A stretch of 64,000 bases of DNA from the NCBI RefSeq assembly GCF_000626715.1, contig NZ_AQRA01000001.1, positions 310,001 through 374,000 of the forward strand. The letters are read 5' to 3'. The notes under the pieces are model-generated. The model was not told the DNA's origin, did no database searches, and saw only the letters and a list, made by a program, of their open reading frames with translations. A program made the translations under genes and the position numbers. Positions within the stretch are counted from its first letter, which is position 1. The number at the start of each line of letters is the position of its first letter. Below are positions 9,497 through 18,719 of this stretch, one piece after another. Source of the stretch: Aquimarina atlantica (GTDB taxonomy: Bacteria > Bacteroidota > Bacteroidia > Flavobacteriales > Flavobacteriaceae).

Positions 9497-10312
9497 ATGG
9501 AAAAATTACCAAAAATAGGGTTACCTATTCTAATTCTATTAGTATTAACAATCGTCTTTATTTCAAAATCAACAGAAACTATTGGTTCTGGAGAAGCCGG
9601 TGTACTTTATAAAACATTTGGAGGCGGTGTTGTTACAGATGCTCCACCTCTGGGAGAAGGTTTTCATATCGTTGCTCCCTGGAATAAAGTAATCGTTTAT
9701 GAAGTAAGGCAGCAAGAAGTTTTTGAAAAAATGCAGGTACTTTCTTCTAATGGATTAGAAATTAAATTAGATGCTTCTGCTTGGTTTCAACCAGATTATG
9801 AAAAATTGGGATTATTACATCAACAAAAAGGAGAAAATTATGTAGCACGAGTTTTATTACCAACAATACGATCTGCGGCTCGTAGTGTAGTAGGAAGGTA
9901 TACTCCAGAACAATTATACTCTAGTAAACGAGATGCAATCCAAAAAGAAATTTTTGAAGAGACGAAAAAGATAGTTGGTGATCAATACATTCAGCTTAAT
10001 GAAGTGTTGGTACGTGACGTAACATTACCACCGACAATCAAAGAAGCAATCGAGCGTAAATTAAAACAAGAACAAGAAGCTTTAGAATATGAGTTTAGAC
10101 TAGAAAAAGCCAAAAAAGAAGCCGAAAGACAAAAAATTGATGCAGAAGGTAAAGCAGTAGCGAATCAAATTTTAAGTGCTTCGTTAACAGATAAAATTCT
10201 TACAGAAAAAGGAATAGAAGCAACATTACAACTCGCCAAATCACCTAATGCTAAGGTGGTGGTTGTAGGATCAGGAAAAAACGGAATGCCAATAATTCTT
10301 GGTAATCAATAA
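9497..10312 (+). CDS. Prohibitin-family SPFH protein
   Basis: A 271-residue protein with one N-terminal membrane anchor (about 9-25), an SPFH/Band 7 domain (about 30-190: SGEAGVLYKTFGG, GFHIVAPWNKV, RQQEVFEKMQV, RSVVGRYTPEQLYS) and a Glu/Lys-rich coiled coil (about 190-230). Length and order match prohibitins, which form ring oligomers on membranes and often associate with proteases such as FtsH. It follows the VWA-like membrane gene by 21 bp. A strong palindromic terminator closes the unit. Confidence 0.92.
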   Translation: MEKLPKIGLPILILLVLTIVFISKSTETIGSGEAGVLYKTFGGGVVTDAPPLGEGFHIVAPWNKVIVYEVRQQEVFEKMQVLSSNGLEIKLDASAWFQPDYEKLGLLHQQKGENYVARVLLPTIRSAARSVVGRYTPEQLYSSKRDAIQKEIFEETKKIVGDQYIQLNEVLVRDVTLPPTIKEAIERKLKQEQEALEYEFRLEKAKKEAERQKIDAEGKAVANQILSASLTDKILTEKGIEATLQLAKSPNAKVVVVGSGKNGMPIILGNQ

Positions 10313-10338
10313 AAAAACAAGATCGTGTAATTATGTTT

Positions 10339-10367
10339 ACAGGCACTCTAGAGTGCCTGTACTTTTT
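10339..10367 (+). terminator. Terminator after the prohibitin gene
   Basis: A perfect 22-bp palindrome, ACAGGCACTCT/AGAGTGCCTGT (10339-10360), is followed by ACTTTTT. The absence of a loop means the central bases must open when folded as RNA. Confidence 0.7.
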
Positions 10368-10426
10368 ATGAATTGAAATATGTGTGAAACCTCTTGACAA
10401 TTATAAACGCTAGAGAGTTATAGCAG

Positions 10427-11608
10427 ATGCTATACCATGAAGATCATAAACACAAAAAAATATTTAAGATGGAGATAAAAAATAAAATGGATTCTTCGTT
10501 TTATATCAATAATCCGGATAATACATTTGTAGATAATGTAACTACTGCTATTCTAGAGAAATGTGATGACGCAATGACATTTCATTCATCTTTGCCGGGG
10601 TATAAACCAACACCCTTGATTCATTTACCTAATCTATCCCAAAAGTATAATGTGGGTAATATTTATGTCAAAGACGAGTCGTTTCGTTTTGGTTTAAATG
10701 CGTTTAAAGGGTTAGGAGCATCGTATGCTATACATCAAATCCTTAAAAAGAAACCTCAAATAGAAACTTTTTGTACTGCTACAGATGGTAATCATGGAAG
10801 GGCTGTGGCATGGTCAGCTAATTTTTTTAATAAAAAAGCAGTAGTCTTTGTCCCAAAAGGAACGACAGATCAACGTATACAAGCAATTGAAAAAGAAGGA
10901 GCTATAGTTGAACAAGTAGATGGTAATTATGATAAAACCTGTGCTTATGCTAAAGCGGTAAGTGAAAAAAATGGATGGGAGCTAGTACAAGATACTGCCT
11001 GGGAGAATTATGAAGAAATACCAGCATATATTATGGGAGGATATTTAACACTATTTCAAGAAATAGAAGATAGCCTTCTTCTTCCATCATGCCCCAGAAT
11101 AGATCTTGTTTTTCTACAAGCCGGTGTAGGTAGTTTTGCTGGAACAGGCATTAGGTATTACTTAGAAAAGTATGGGGCAAATCGTCCCAAAATTATCATT
11201 GTAGAACCAACAGAGGCAGATGCAATTCTTGCCTCATTTAAAAAAGGAAAAATAACGACTTCGTTAGGAAATAGCGAAACAATAATGGCTGGACTTAACT
11301 GTGGAACACCTTCTCTAGGAGCATGGGATCTAATAAAAAATGGAAGTGATATCTCGATCAAAATTGATGATAAGTATTCGAGAGAAGCAATTCGGGAACT
11401 TTATTTCCCTAATGGTTCAGATACAAAAATAATTTCTGGAGAATCTGGAGCTAGCGGTTTAGCAGGTTTTATTGCGATCATGAAAGAACAAGAATATAAA
11501 CCGATAAAAGAAACGCTATGTATAAATGAAACCACTAACATTCTTTTTATAAGTACCGAAGGTGCAACAGATATAGATATGTTTGATAGTATTATAAGTG
11601 AAAAATAA
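10427..11608 (+). CDS. dpaL: Diaminopropionate ammonia-lyase
   Basis: A 393-residue fold-type II PLP enzyme. Lys94 in RFGLNAFKGLG is the predicted Schiff-base lysine, and TATDGNHGRAVAW, PAYIMGGY and LQAGVGSFAG follow the DpaL/YgeX pattern. The family splits 2,3-diaminopropionate into pyruvate and ammonia. The first 14 residues do not match the family; ATG at 10469 (MEIKNKM) is a plausible alternative start giving about 379 residues, close to the usual length. It lies 22 bp before a GNAT fusion gene, so the two may be cotranscribed. No other diaminopropionate gene is nearby. Confidence 0.85.
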   Translation: MLYHEDHKHKKIFKMEIKNKMDSSFYINNPDNTFVDNVTTAILEKCDDAMTFHSSLPGYKPTPLIHLPNLSQKYNVGNIYVKDESFRFGLNAFKGLGASYAIHQILKKKPQIETFCTATDGNHGRAVAWSANFFNKKAVVFVPKGTTDQRIQAIEKEGAIVEQVDGNYDKTCAYAKAVSEKNGWELVQDTAWENYEEIPAYIMGGYLTLFQEIEDSLLLPSCPRIDLVFLQAGVGSFAGTGIRYYLEKYGANRPKIIIVEPTEADAILASFKKGKITTSLGNSETIMAGLNCGTPSLGAWDLIKNGSDISIKIDDKYSREAIRELYFPNGSDTKIISGESGASGLAGFIAIMKEQEYKPIKETLCINETTNILFISTEGATDIDMFDSIISEK

Positions 11609-11630
11609 TTAATAGAACATTAGAATATAA

Positions 11631-12545
11631 ATGAGAAAAATACTAGAAACCGAAAGATTATCTCTTCGTGAATTTAGCCTAAAAGACTCTGATTTTGTTT
11701 TAGAATTGGTTAACTCTCCAAAGTGGATAGAATTTATCGGGGATAGAAATGTTAGAACACAAGCAGAGGCAAAGGGATTTTTAGAAAATAATTTAATAAA
11801 AAGCTATAAAGAAAATGGGTTCGGTTTATGGGTAGTTGTATTGAAAGAAACCGGTACTTCTATAGGAATGTGTGGACTAGTAAATAGAGATACGCTAGAG
11901 GATATTGATATTGGGTTTGCAATGCTTCCAGAATATTTAGGATTGGGGTATGGGTACGAAATAGCCAATGCAACAATACACTATGCTAAAAACACCTTAC
12001 ATCTTGATAAAATTGTTGGAATAACAAATCCTAATAACATTGCTTCGATTAAATTGTTAAACAAAATAGGGTTACGTTTTGTGAAAACAATAGAATTACC
12101 AGAAAAGGATACAGTTTTGTTTTTTTCTACTCCTACAGACACTAAAGAAGAAAATGAACTAAACCAGTTAACAACGAGATTTTTTAGCCTGTTTACTAAT
12201 GCAGAGGGGAATACTCCTAATGTTGAAGAAATTGGTAATATCTTTATTGCTAATGGCATTATAATAAGTAATACCCATGGTGTTCCAGAAATCTATGATC
12301 TTAATGAGTTTATAACTCCGAGAAAAAAAATGCTAAGCGATGGGACACTTACAGATTTTAGAGAAAGCGAAATTTTACATAAAACAGAAATATACGGTAA
12401 TGTAGCACAACGATTTAGTTTTTATGAAAAATCAGGTAAATTAAACGGTGTGTATTTTGAATCTCGAGGAATGAAAACTATTCAGTTTATCAAAGTTGGT
12501 CTTGATTGGAAAATGTCTTCTGTAGCTTGGAGTGATGAAAAATAG
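11631..12545 (+). CDS. GNAT acetyltransferase fused to an NTF2-like domain
   Basis: A 304-residue two-domain protein. Residues 1 to about 165 are a RimJ/RimL-like N-acetyltransferase: ETERLSLREFSLKD at the start, the acetyl-CoA region around LGLGYGYEIANA, and ITNPNNIASIKLLNKIGLRF. Residues about 175-304 look like a SnoaL/NTF2 fold (LTTRFFSLFTNAEG ... GLDWKMSSVAWSDE), perhaps DUF4440-like. The substrate is unknown. The two domains are in one uninterrupted frame. It follows dpaL by 22 bp. Confidence 0.8.
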   Translation: MRKILETERLSLREFSLKDSDFVLELVNSPKWIEFIGDRNVRTQAEAKGFLENNLIKSYKENGFGLWVVVLKETGTSIGMCGLVNRDTLEDIDIGFAMLPEYLGLGYGYEIANATIHYAKNTLHLDKIVGITNPNNIASIKLLNKIGLRFVKTIELPEKDTVLFFSTPTDTKEENELNQLTTRFFSLFTNAEGNTPNVEEIGNIFIANGIIISNTHGVPEIYDLNEFITPRKKMLSDGTLTDFRESEILHKTEIYGNVAQRFSFYEKSGKLNGVYFESRGMKTIQFIKVGLDWKMSSVAWSDEK

Positions 12546-12678
12546 GATATAGTAGTATCTTGAATTTGCAGATATAAAAGTGATATTATAAATGTTAAAA
12601 TTAACTTGTTTTCATGTTAAATTAGGTAAAAAACCATAATTATACTACTTTTAGACCTCAAACTCAACGAATGCTCAT

Positions 12679-15600
12679 ATGAAAAAAAGATTGACCCGCC
12701 CGGTTGTACTGGGCCTAGGACTGGTCACCCTATCCGCACTTGTCGTAAATTCTATAAAGACAGAAAAATTAGAACAAAATACAAGTGAAACCGAAATTAC
12801 CAATTTACGAAAACAACATGCTTCGTATTTAAAAAACAGCCCCTTTAAAGAAACTTTAAAACTCACAAAGTCTGAGAGAAAAGCCAAAGGACTTCCCCCT
12901 AATAAATATTTTGAACAAATGTGGGAGTTAACTATGAACCCTGCAACTGGTAAAACAGAACCAGAGAAGATCTATGCAGTTCAAAAACAATTAGCAAATA
13001 CAGCAAAAAGAGCCCCGGGAGATGCACAAGATAACCCTTGGGTAGAAAGAGGTCCTAATGATATTGGAGGACGTACACGAGCTATTTTATTTGACCCTAA
13101 TGATGCCAACAATAGAAGAGTTTATGCTGGTGGTGTAAGTGGTGGATTATGGGTTAATAATGATATTACATCTGCGGCTTCACAATGGAGTCGTGTACAA
13201 AATGTTCCCGGAAACCTTTCAGTAACTTCAATAACCGTTGATCCAAGAAACTCTAATACTTGGTATGTGGGTACAGGAGAACAATATACAGCAGGAGATG
13301 TTGTAGGTAATGGCGTATATAGATCCACAGATGGAGGAACCACATGGCAGGCATTAAATATCCCACCTGCGGGAGGTGGAAATATTAATTTTAATGCTAC
13401 AAATCTTTTCCTTTCTGGGATTTATTATGTAAATGATATTGTAGCTTGGAATAATACAGCGCAAAATCGTACCGAATTATTTGTTGGTGTAGGTGCACAT
13501 AGATATGGAGACTCTTCTGGACCAACAAACTGGTTAGGAATACAGTCTGCTGGAATTTACAGATCAATAGACGGTGGAGCAAACTGGAATAGAATAGAAT
13601 CTGCTAATATGCAATACCAAAGAAATAATGTAAATTATTACTATATACCTAATGATTTTGAAATAGGAGCCGATAATAGATTATGGGTTGGTACAATTAA
13701 TTCTCCGTTAGGAAATGGAGGAGGGCGCGTATTTAGTTCTGTTGATGGTGCAACATGGACAGAAGCCGCGGCTTCTCCTCTTAATGATTCTAATAGAGTA
13801 GAATTAGAAACTTCAGAAACTGATGCTAACAAAATATATGCACTAACTCAAGGAGTTGCCAGAGATGCTAATAATAGAGTAATAGACCCTGTTCATGTTT
13901 ATCGAAGTACAGATGGTTTTGCAACTGCCCCAACTGCAACCGCATTGCCAAATGATGTAGATAATGATATTCCTGCAAATGATTTTACCAGAGGACAAGC
14001 GTTTTATGATTTAATGATAGAATCAGATCCCAATAATGATGATATAGTATATGTAGGAGGAATTGATCTTTTTAGATCAACAAATAGTGGTGATGCATGG
14101 AGCCAAATTTCAAAATGGTCTAACAATAATAATTTAGCCGGATTAGGAGCTTCTATTGTTCATGCAGATCAGCATGCTATGGCATTTCGACCCGGAAACT
14201 CAAATCAGGCAATTTTTGGTAATGATGGAGGGATGTATTATGCAAATAGCCTGTCTACGGCTGCAAATAATAATGTATTTGGAGCAAGAAATAATAATTA
14301 TAATGTAACCCAGTATGTAAAGGCAGGTATAGGACCTAATGGAGCTGGTGATGTAGCAGGTATTTTTTCTGCGGGATCCCAGGATAATGGATCTCAGGCA
14401 TTTAGAAATGTAGTAGCAGGAATAAATGGATCTGAACCATTAACAGGAGGAGATGGTTTCTACACTTTTATAGATAAAGATGGTGAATATATGATTGCTA
14501 CATATGTACATAATGTAATTTATAGATTTAATTTACCATGGGATGGACGTAGTAGAATTCAAGGAGGAGCCACAAGACTTGTAAATGATCAGGGAACTGG
14601 TGATTTTGTAAATCAGATGGGATACGATAGTGATGCAAATTATTTATTATCAAATGCCTCTTCTTATGATGCAGCTACACAGACTTGGAACTATGCTATA
14701 AGAACAATCGATGTGGCAGGAAATAGAAATGATGATATTACAAATGCATTATTAACTAGTAAGCCAACAGCTTTTATAGCTTCTTCTTTTGCTAATAACA
14801 CTTGGTATGTTGGTACCGCTTCTGGAGGTTTGTTAAGATTAACAAATGTAGGCCTGGGCGCAGCTAATTGGGAAGAAATAAATACTCCTTTTGTTGGATC
14901 TGTCTCTTCTGTTAGATTAGGAGCAACAGCAAATGATATCATGGTAACAATTCATAACTATGGTGTTACTAGTGTATGGTACTCTTCTGATGCCGGAGCT
15001 AATTGGTTAAATAAAGAAGGAGATCTTCCGGATATCCCTGTTAGAGATATTTTACAAAATCCATTAGACAGAACAGAAGTTATCGTAGGAACACAACTAG
15101 GAGTGTGGGTTACTACTAATTTTGATGCGGCAAATCCAAATTGGGTTAGATCACAAAATGGAATGAGTGATGCTAGTGTAACCTCTTTTGATTATTGGGA
15201 AGTAAATGGAGATCAAAATAATAATAAAATTATTGCTTCTACCTATGGGCGAGGTGTGTTTACAGGTTCATTCACAGCAAATGGAGCACAGGATAACGAG
15301 GCCCCAACTGCACCAACAAATCTTGTTGCGTCAAATATAACACAGACAACTATAGATTTAGGATGGACAGCATCTAATGATAATGTTGGGGTAACAGAAT
15401 ATGACGTATATCAAGATGGAGTTGTTATTGCAACTGTAAATGCTACAAATAGAACAGTAACTGGTCTGGTTGCAAATACTTCTTACGAATTCAAGGTAAG
15501 AGCTAAAGATGCTGCTGGTAATACATCTGCAGATAGTAATATTGTTAATACTACTACAAGTGCTGCTGCAGCTGACCCTTGTAATGGAGGAGCTACATTA

Positions 15601-16818
15601 ACAGCAAATTCTGGCAATTTTGAAGATGGTAGTGGTACACAAAATTACAGTAACAATCAAAATTGTACATGGTTAATTAAACCTGGAAACGGAGGTACTG
15701 TAACACTAAACTTTGATAGTTATAACACAGAATCTAATTATGATTTTGTTACGGTATATGATGGAGAAAACGCTAATGCAACACAATTAGGTAGATTTTC
15801 TGGAGCAACATTACCAAATCAAATGGTATCCACAGGTAATGCCATGTTTGTTCGATTTACATCAGACGGGTCAGTGACTGCACCTGGATGGGCAGCAAGG
15901 TATACTTCTACGGTTCAAGGAGTAGCAACTTGTAATGATGGTATTCAAAATGGAAATGAAACCGGAGTAGACTGTGGAGGAGATTGTGCGCCTTGTAATG
16001 CTGTAGATCCTGGTTGCGCAAACGGTATTAGTGCTTTTCCTTATAACGAAGGATTTGAAGCAGGTATGGGAGGTTGGACTCAAGGTGCTGGGGACGATTT
16101 TGATTGGACTCGCCAATCTGGAGGAACCCGTTCTAGAAATACTGGCCCATCTGGAGCACAAGAAGGTAGCAACTATATATATGTTGAGACTTCTGCTCCT
16201 AATAATCCTAATAAAAGAACAATCCTTAACTCTCCATGTTTTGACTTGAATGGAGTAAACTCACCAAGTTTTACATTTAGGTATCATATGCTGGGAAATG
16301 CAGTAGGTGAACTTAAGTTAGAAATAAGTAATGATAACGGAGCGAATTGGGTATCTATCTGGAGTAAAACAGGTACTCAAGGTAATGCTTGGAATAATGC
16401 CAACGTTGATTTAAATGCCTACATAGGAAGATCAATAAAAATGCGTTTTATAGGTACTTCAGGAAGTTCTTGGCAAGGGGATATGGCTGTAGATAATATC
16501 TCATTAACTACCTCAAATGCAGGAGCTGTAGCTGATAGATCAACAGGAGATTTAACAGATTTTGGGCTTAATAACCAGGAAAGTAAAGCTTTTGATGTAA
16601 GTTTCTACCCTAATCCGGTAGAAGGTGTTATGCATATTAACGCAGCTAAGACGACATCTTTAATCAATTATAAAATAATGAATATAACTGGTCAAATTGT
16701 TAATCAGGGAGTTATTCGAAATAATAATATTGATTTACAAAACTTAACCAAAGGAGTATATATTCTGGAGTTGAAGTCAGAAAAAAGTAAAAGTATCAAA
16801 CAATTCGTGAAAAAATAA
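12679..16818 (+). CDS. Large secreted T9SS protein: BNR/sortilin-like propeller, FN3, CUB, MAM-like
   Basis: A 1379-residue exported protein. A signal peptide spans about 1-28. Residues about 110-865 carry BNR/VPS10-like repeats (RSTDGGTTWQAL, RSIDGGANWNRI, YSSDAGANWLNK), consistent with one or two beta-propellers. A fibronectin type III domain covers about 874-960 and a CUB-like domain about 966-1078. A Cys-rich link follows (CNDGIQNGNETGVDCGGDC). A MAM-like domain covers about 1113-1285. Residues about 1305-1379 are a type A T9SS sorting domain (FYPNPVEG ... GVYILELKSEKS). It is expected to cross the outer membrane through T9SS. Whether it is an adhesin or a glycan-active enzyme is not evident, as no catalytic motif was recognised. 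Confidence 0.88.
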   Translation: MKKRLTRPVVLGLGLVTLSALVVNSIKTEKLEQNTSETEITNLRKQHASYLKNSPFKETLKLTKSERKAKGLPPNKYFEQMWELTMNPATGKTEPEKIYAVQKQLANTAKRAPGDAQDNPWVERGPNDIGGRTRAILFDPNDANNRRVYAGGVSGGLWVNNDITSAASQWSRVQNVPGNLSVTSITVDPRNSNTWYVGTGEQYTAGDVVGNGVYRSTDGGTTWQALNIPPAGGGNINFNATNLFLSGIYYVNDIVAWNNTAQNRTELFVGVGAHRYGDSSGPTNWLGIQSAGIYRSIDGGANWNRIESANMQYQRNNVNYYYIPNDFEIGADNRLWVGTINSPLGNGGGRVFSSVDGATWTEAAASPLNDSNRVELETSETDANKIYALTQGVARDANNRVIDPVHVYRSTDGFATAPTATALPNDVDNDIPANDFTRGQAFYDLMIESDPNNDDIVYVGGIDLFRSTNSGDAWSQISKWSNNNNLAGLGASIVHADQHAMAFRPGNSNQAIFGNDGGMYYANSLSTAANNNVFGARNNNYNVTQYVKAGIGPNGAGDVAGIFSAGSQDNGSQAFRNVVAGINGSEPLTGGDGFYTFIDKDGEYMIATYVHNVIYRFNLPWDGRSRIQGGATRLVNDQGTGDFVNQMGYDSDANYLLSNASSYDAATQTWNYAIRTIDVAGNRNDDITNALLTSKPTAFIASSFANNTWYVGTASGGLLRLTNVGLGAANWEEINTPFVGSVSSVRLGATANDIMVTIHNYGVTSVWYSSDAGANWLNKEGDLPDIPVRDILQNPLDRTEVIVGTQLGVWVTTNFDAANPNWVRSQNGMSDASVTSFDYWEVNGDQNNNKIIASTYGRGVFTGSFTANGAQDNEAPTAPTNLVASNITQTTIDLGWTASNDNVGVTEYDVYQDGVVIATVNATNRTVTGLVANTSYEFKVRAKDAAGNTSADSNIVNTTTSAAAADPCNGGATLTANSGNFEDGSGTQNYSNNQNCTWLIKPGNGGTVTLNFDSYNTESNYDFVTVYDGENANATQLGRFSGATLPNQMVSTGNAMFVRFTSDGSVTAPGWAARYTSTVQGVATCNDGIQNGNETGVDCGGDCAPCNAVDPGCANGISAFPYNEGFEAGMGGWTQGAGDDFDWTRQSGGTRSRNTGPSGAQEGSNYIYVETSAPNNPNKRTILNSPCFDLNGVNSPSFTFRYHMLGNAVGELKLEISNDNGANWVSIWSKTGTQGNAWNNANVDLNAYIGRSIKMRFIGTSGSSWQGDMAVDNISLTTSNAGAVADRSTGDLTDFGLNNQESKAFDVSFYPNPVEGVMHINAAKTTSLINYKIMNITGQIVNQGVIRNNNIDLQNLTKGVYILELKSEKSKSIKQFVKK

Positions 16819-16844
16819 TATTTTTTATAATAGTGATTTGTTTA

Positions 16845-16878
16845 GGAGGCTGCCTGAAAAGGCAGTCTTCTTTTTTTT
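16845..16878 (+). terminator. Terminator after the large secreted protein
   Basis: Stem GAGGCTGCCT with AGGCAGTCTTC (one or two G-T pairs), GAAA tetraloop at 16856-16859, then eight T residues. Confidence 0.85.
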
Positions 16879-16912
16879 GAATATGTTATTTTACCTCTGT
16901 TTACTTTTATAA

Positions 16913-16946
16913 ATAAAAAAGCCTCCATAATACAAATTATGAAGGC
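16913..16946 (-). terminator. Terminator of the reverse-strand HHH gene
   Basis: Read on the minus strand, GCCTTCATAAT pairs with ATTATGGAGGC around TTGT, followed by a T-rich run (the A run at 16913-16920 on the plus strand). Confidence 0.8.
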
Positions 16947-16976
16947 CTTACTAAATAGTAAAATGGTTAGTGGTTA

Positions 16977-17486
16977 CTACTTATCTTTAAGTTTTTTAGC
17001 TTGCTTTGTCCATTTATCTCTTTCAATTCTACCAGGAAAGAATTGAATAAGCGTAGTTACTGTATCAATATCTTCTGTGGTAAATTTACTAATTTGATCA
17101 AAAGTATAGATGCCAATACTGTTTAATTTTTCTTCAATGAAAGGACCAATCCCGCTAATTAGCTTTAAATCATCCTTTTGAGAGGCGTCTGCTTTGCCAA
17201 AACTATCAAAATTTAATGTAGGCATTTCTCCGCCATTAGTAACCGCAACTCCTCCGTGACCCCGTGTCTTAACCGCTTTAATTCCATTTCCAGGATTAGA
17301 AAATGTCGAATTTGCTTTTTCATTACTTGCATTTTTTAGCATAGCATTTTCTCTTTCACATTCATCTAATGCTTTTTTATATTTCTTTTTGAGCGCTCTT
17401 CTTGATAAGAACCTTCCTAACAAAAATGCCAGGAATAATAGCAATAATAGGCACCACCAATTTGCTTCGTTTAAAAAATCTAACAT
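16977..17486 (-). CDS. Membrane-anchored helix-hairpin-helix protein
   Basis: A 169-residue protein with one N-terminal membrane helix (about 10-27), a basic RRALKKKYKKAL coiled stretch, a Ser/Gly-rich linker, and a C-terminal domain with LKLISGIGPFIEEKLNSIGI. This is the Gly-hairpin of HHH_5 domains, as in the predicted 5' DNA nuclease/ribosomal L21-fused group. The family name implies DNA binding, but the anchor makes that uncertain. It lies 13 bp downstream of an OmpA-type gene on the same strand, so the pair forms an operon. Confidence 0.75.
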   Translation of the reverse strand: MLDFLNEANWWCLLLLLFLAFLLGRFLSRRALKKKYKKALDECERENAMLKNASNEKANSTFSNPGNGIKAVKTRGHGGVAVTNGGEMPTLNFDSFGKADASQKDDLKLISGIGPFIEEKLNSIGIYTFDQISKFTTEDIDTVTTLIQFFPGRIERDKWTKQAKKLKDK

Positions 17487-17499
17487 AGTTGTAATATTT

Positions 17500-18423
17500 T
17501 TAGTTTACGGTTATTTCTATTCTTCTGTTTTTTGCTTTGTTTTCCTCGCTATCATTCGGAACGATAGGATTTGATTCTCCCTTAGATAAGGCTATGATTT
17601 TATCTTTAGCTATACCTTGCGAAATAAGATAGTCTCTCACATTATTTGCTCTTTGTTGTCCAAACCAAAGATTTGCTTCTTCCTCACCAACATCATCTGT
17701 ATGACCTGTGATTACAACCGATTTATCAGGATATTTATTAATGTAATTTTTAAGCTCTAACGCATAATTAGATAAAGTTGCATCGGGTTGAAATGTTTTT
17801 TGAGCAAAATTAGAATATAACGTTCTTGTAGCGATACTTTTTTCGACTTCGATCAATCTATCTTTGTTTAATGTGTTGAAATTTAATAATATCCCGCCAG
17901 GATATTCTCCATTATCAGAGTAGATATAATCATTTAATTGCATTTTAGTTACAATACGATCTGCATTAATTCCAGCTTTAACCAAGATATCTTTAATAAA
18001 GTTAGCTCTAGAAATACCTAACTGTGTACTATCACTATTTTCAGAAGAATTTTCATAACCATAAATGATAAGTTCCTGATCTTGGTGTTTCCCTAAATAA
18101 TCAGCTACTTGTTGACTAAAACCTTTTAAAGAATTGGGGATAAATACATCTCCATTAGTATTGTTAATCTTTAGGTTTTCAATATATCGAAATACATCTT
18201 GCCCATGGGGGCCTTTTGCAAATAACCCAACATTTCTATTTGCTGCTGCGATACTATCTTCATATGCTTTTTTAGCTAACGCTTCTAATTCAGGGTTAGG
18301 TTTTTGTTCTACTACAGGTATACTTTCATCAGTGCTTTTTGAACACCAATCACAAGAGTAATACCACCATATTGCCAGCCAGGCAAAAAGTAAAAAAATA
18401 AGGAAAGAGGAGAAATTTTTCAT
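17500..18423 (-). CDS. Cell-envelope protein with tandem OmpA-like domains
   Basis: A 307-residue protein with an N-terminal hydrophobic segment (FLIFLLFAWLAIWWYYSC) ending at a cysteine, either an anchor or a lipoprotein signal. Residues about 80-160 resemble a degenerate OmpA-type peptidoglycan-binding domain (ELIIYGYENSS, LGISRANFIKDILVKAGI). Residues about 205-307 are a standard one: VVITGHTDDVGEEEANLWFG, RANNVRDYLISQGI and KNRRIEITVN. The canonical NxxLSxxRAxxV pattern is altered to ANLWFGQQRANNV. It is probably tethered to the envelope and bound to peptidoglycan. Confidence 0.83.
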   Translation of the reverse strand: MKNFSSFLIFLLFAWLAIWWYYSCDWCSKSTDESIPVVEQKPNPELEALAKKAYEDSIAAANRNVGLFAKGPHGQDVFRYIENLKINNTNGDVFIPNSLKGFSQQVADYLGKHQDQELIIYGYENSSENSDSTQLGISRANFIKDILVKAGINADRIVTKMQLNDYIYSDNGEYPGGILLNFNTLNKDRLIEVEKSIATRTLYSNFAQKTFQPDATLSNYALELKNYINKYPDKSVVITGHTDDVGEEEANLWFGQQRANNVRDYLISQGIAKDKIIALSKGESNPIVPNDSEENKAKNRRIEITVN

Positions 18424-18550
18424 GCGTTGTTGATTAGTATTGGTTTTTTAAAGTTATAAAAATGTTTATAATCAACCTATTGCAGGCTTTAAATTCTATG
18501 AATTTAATGATAGAAAAAAGATGAATCGCAAAAAAATAAGCTGAAATGCG

Positions 18551-18580
18551 TTTGAGTGAAAATAATTTTTTATAAATTCG
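18551..18580 (+). promoter_or_regulatory. Histidine operon promoter
   Basis: TTTG at 18551-18554, an 18-bp spacer and TAAATTCG at 18573-18580 match the Bacteroidota promoter (TTTG, about 19, TAnnTTTG) with one mismatch. A start near 18586 would give a short untranslated lead of about 15 nt before the leader peptide at 18601, as in attenuator-controlled operons. Confidence 0.65.
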
Positions 18581-18600
18581 CAGGGTATTTAGAAAAAACA

Positions 18601-18657
18601 ATGAATAATATATTTGTACATCATCATCATTCTTACATTTTCGCTCAGGCGTGGTAG
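18601..18657 (+). CDS. hisL: His operon leader peptide (HisL-type)
   Basis: ATG at 18601 opens an 18-residue frame, MNNIFVHHHHSYIFAQAW, ending at TAG 18655-18657. Four consecutive CAT histidine codons occupy 18619-18630. It lies between a good promoter and an intrinsic terminator, upstream of hisG, which is the hallmark of a ribosome-mediated his attenuator. It acts as a sensor of charged tRNA-His; the peptide itself needs no function. The length and His run are shorter than in enteric HisL, which has seven His codons. Confidence 0.85.
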   Translation: MNNIFVHHHHSYIFAQAW

Positions 18658-18719
18658 GTATGGTATGTGTATAACACAATAATATGAAAACCCGTTTGAG
18701 TAATTCAAACGGGTTTTTT
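18644..18719 (+). promoter_or_regulatory. Transcription attenuator of the his operon (antiterminator plus terminator)
   Basis: Terminator: CCCGTTTGA (18691-18699) pairs with TCAAACGGG (18705-18713), flanked by an A run and six T residues. Antiterminator: CTCAGGCGTGGT (18644-18655), at the end of the leader peptide, can pair with ACCCGTTTGAG (18690-18700) through 11 pairs, two of them G-U, with one bulged T, sequestering the 5' arm of the terminator. A ribosome stalled on the His codons would leave 18644-18655 free and allow read-through. A ribosome that reaches the stop codon would cover it and allow termination. The folding was done by eye. Confidence 0.8.

Noticed and set aside
10339..10360. 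22-bp perfect palindrome as an attachment or recombination site
   Set aside because: It lies just after a stop codon and before T residues, so an intrinsic terminator is the simpler reading.
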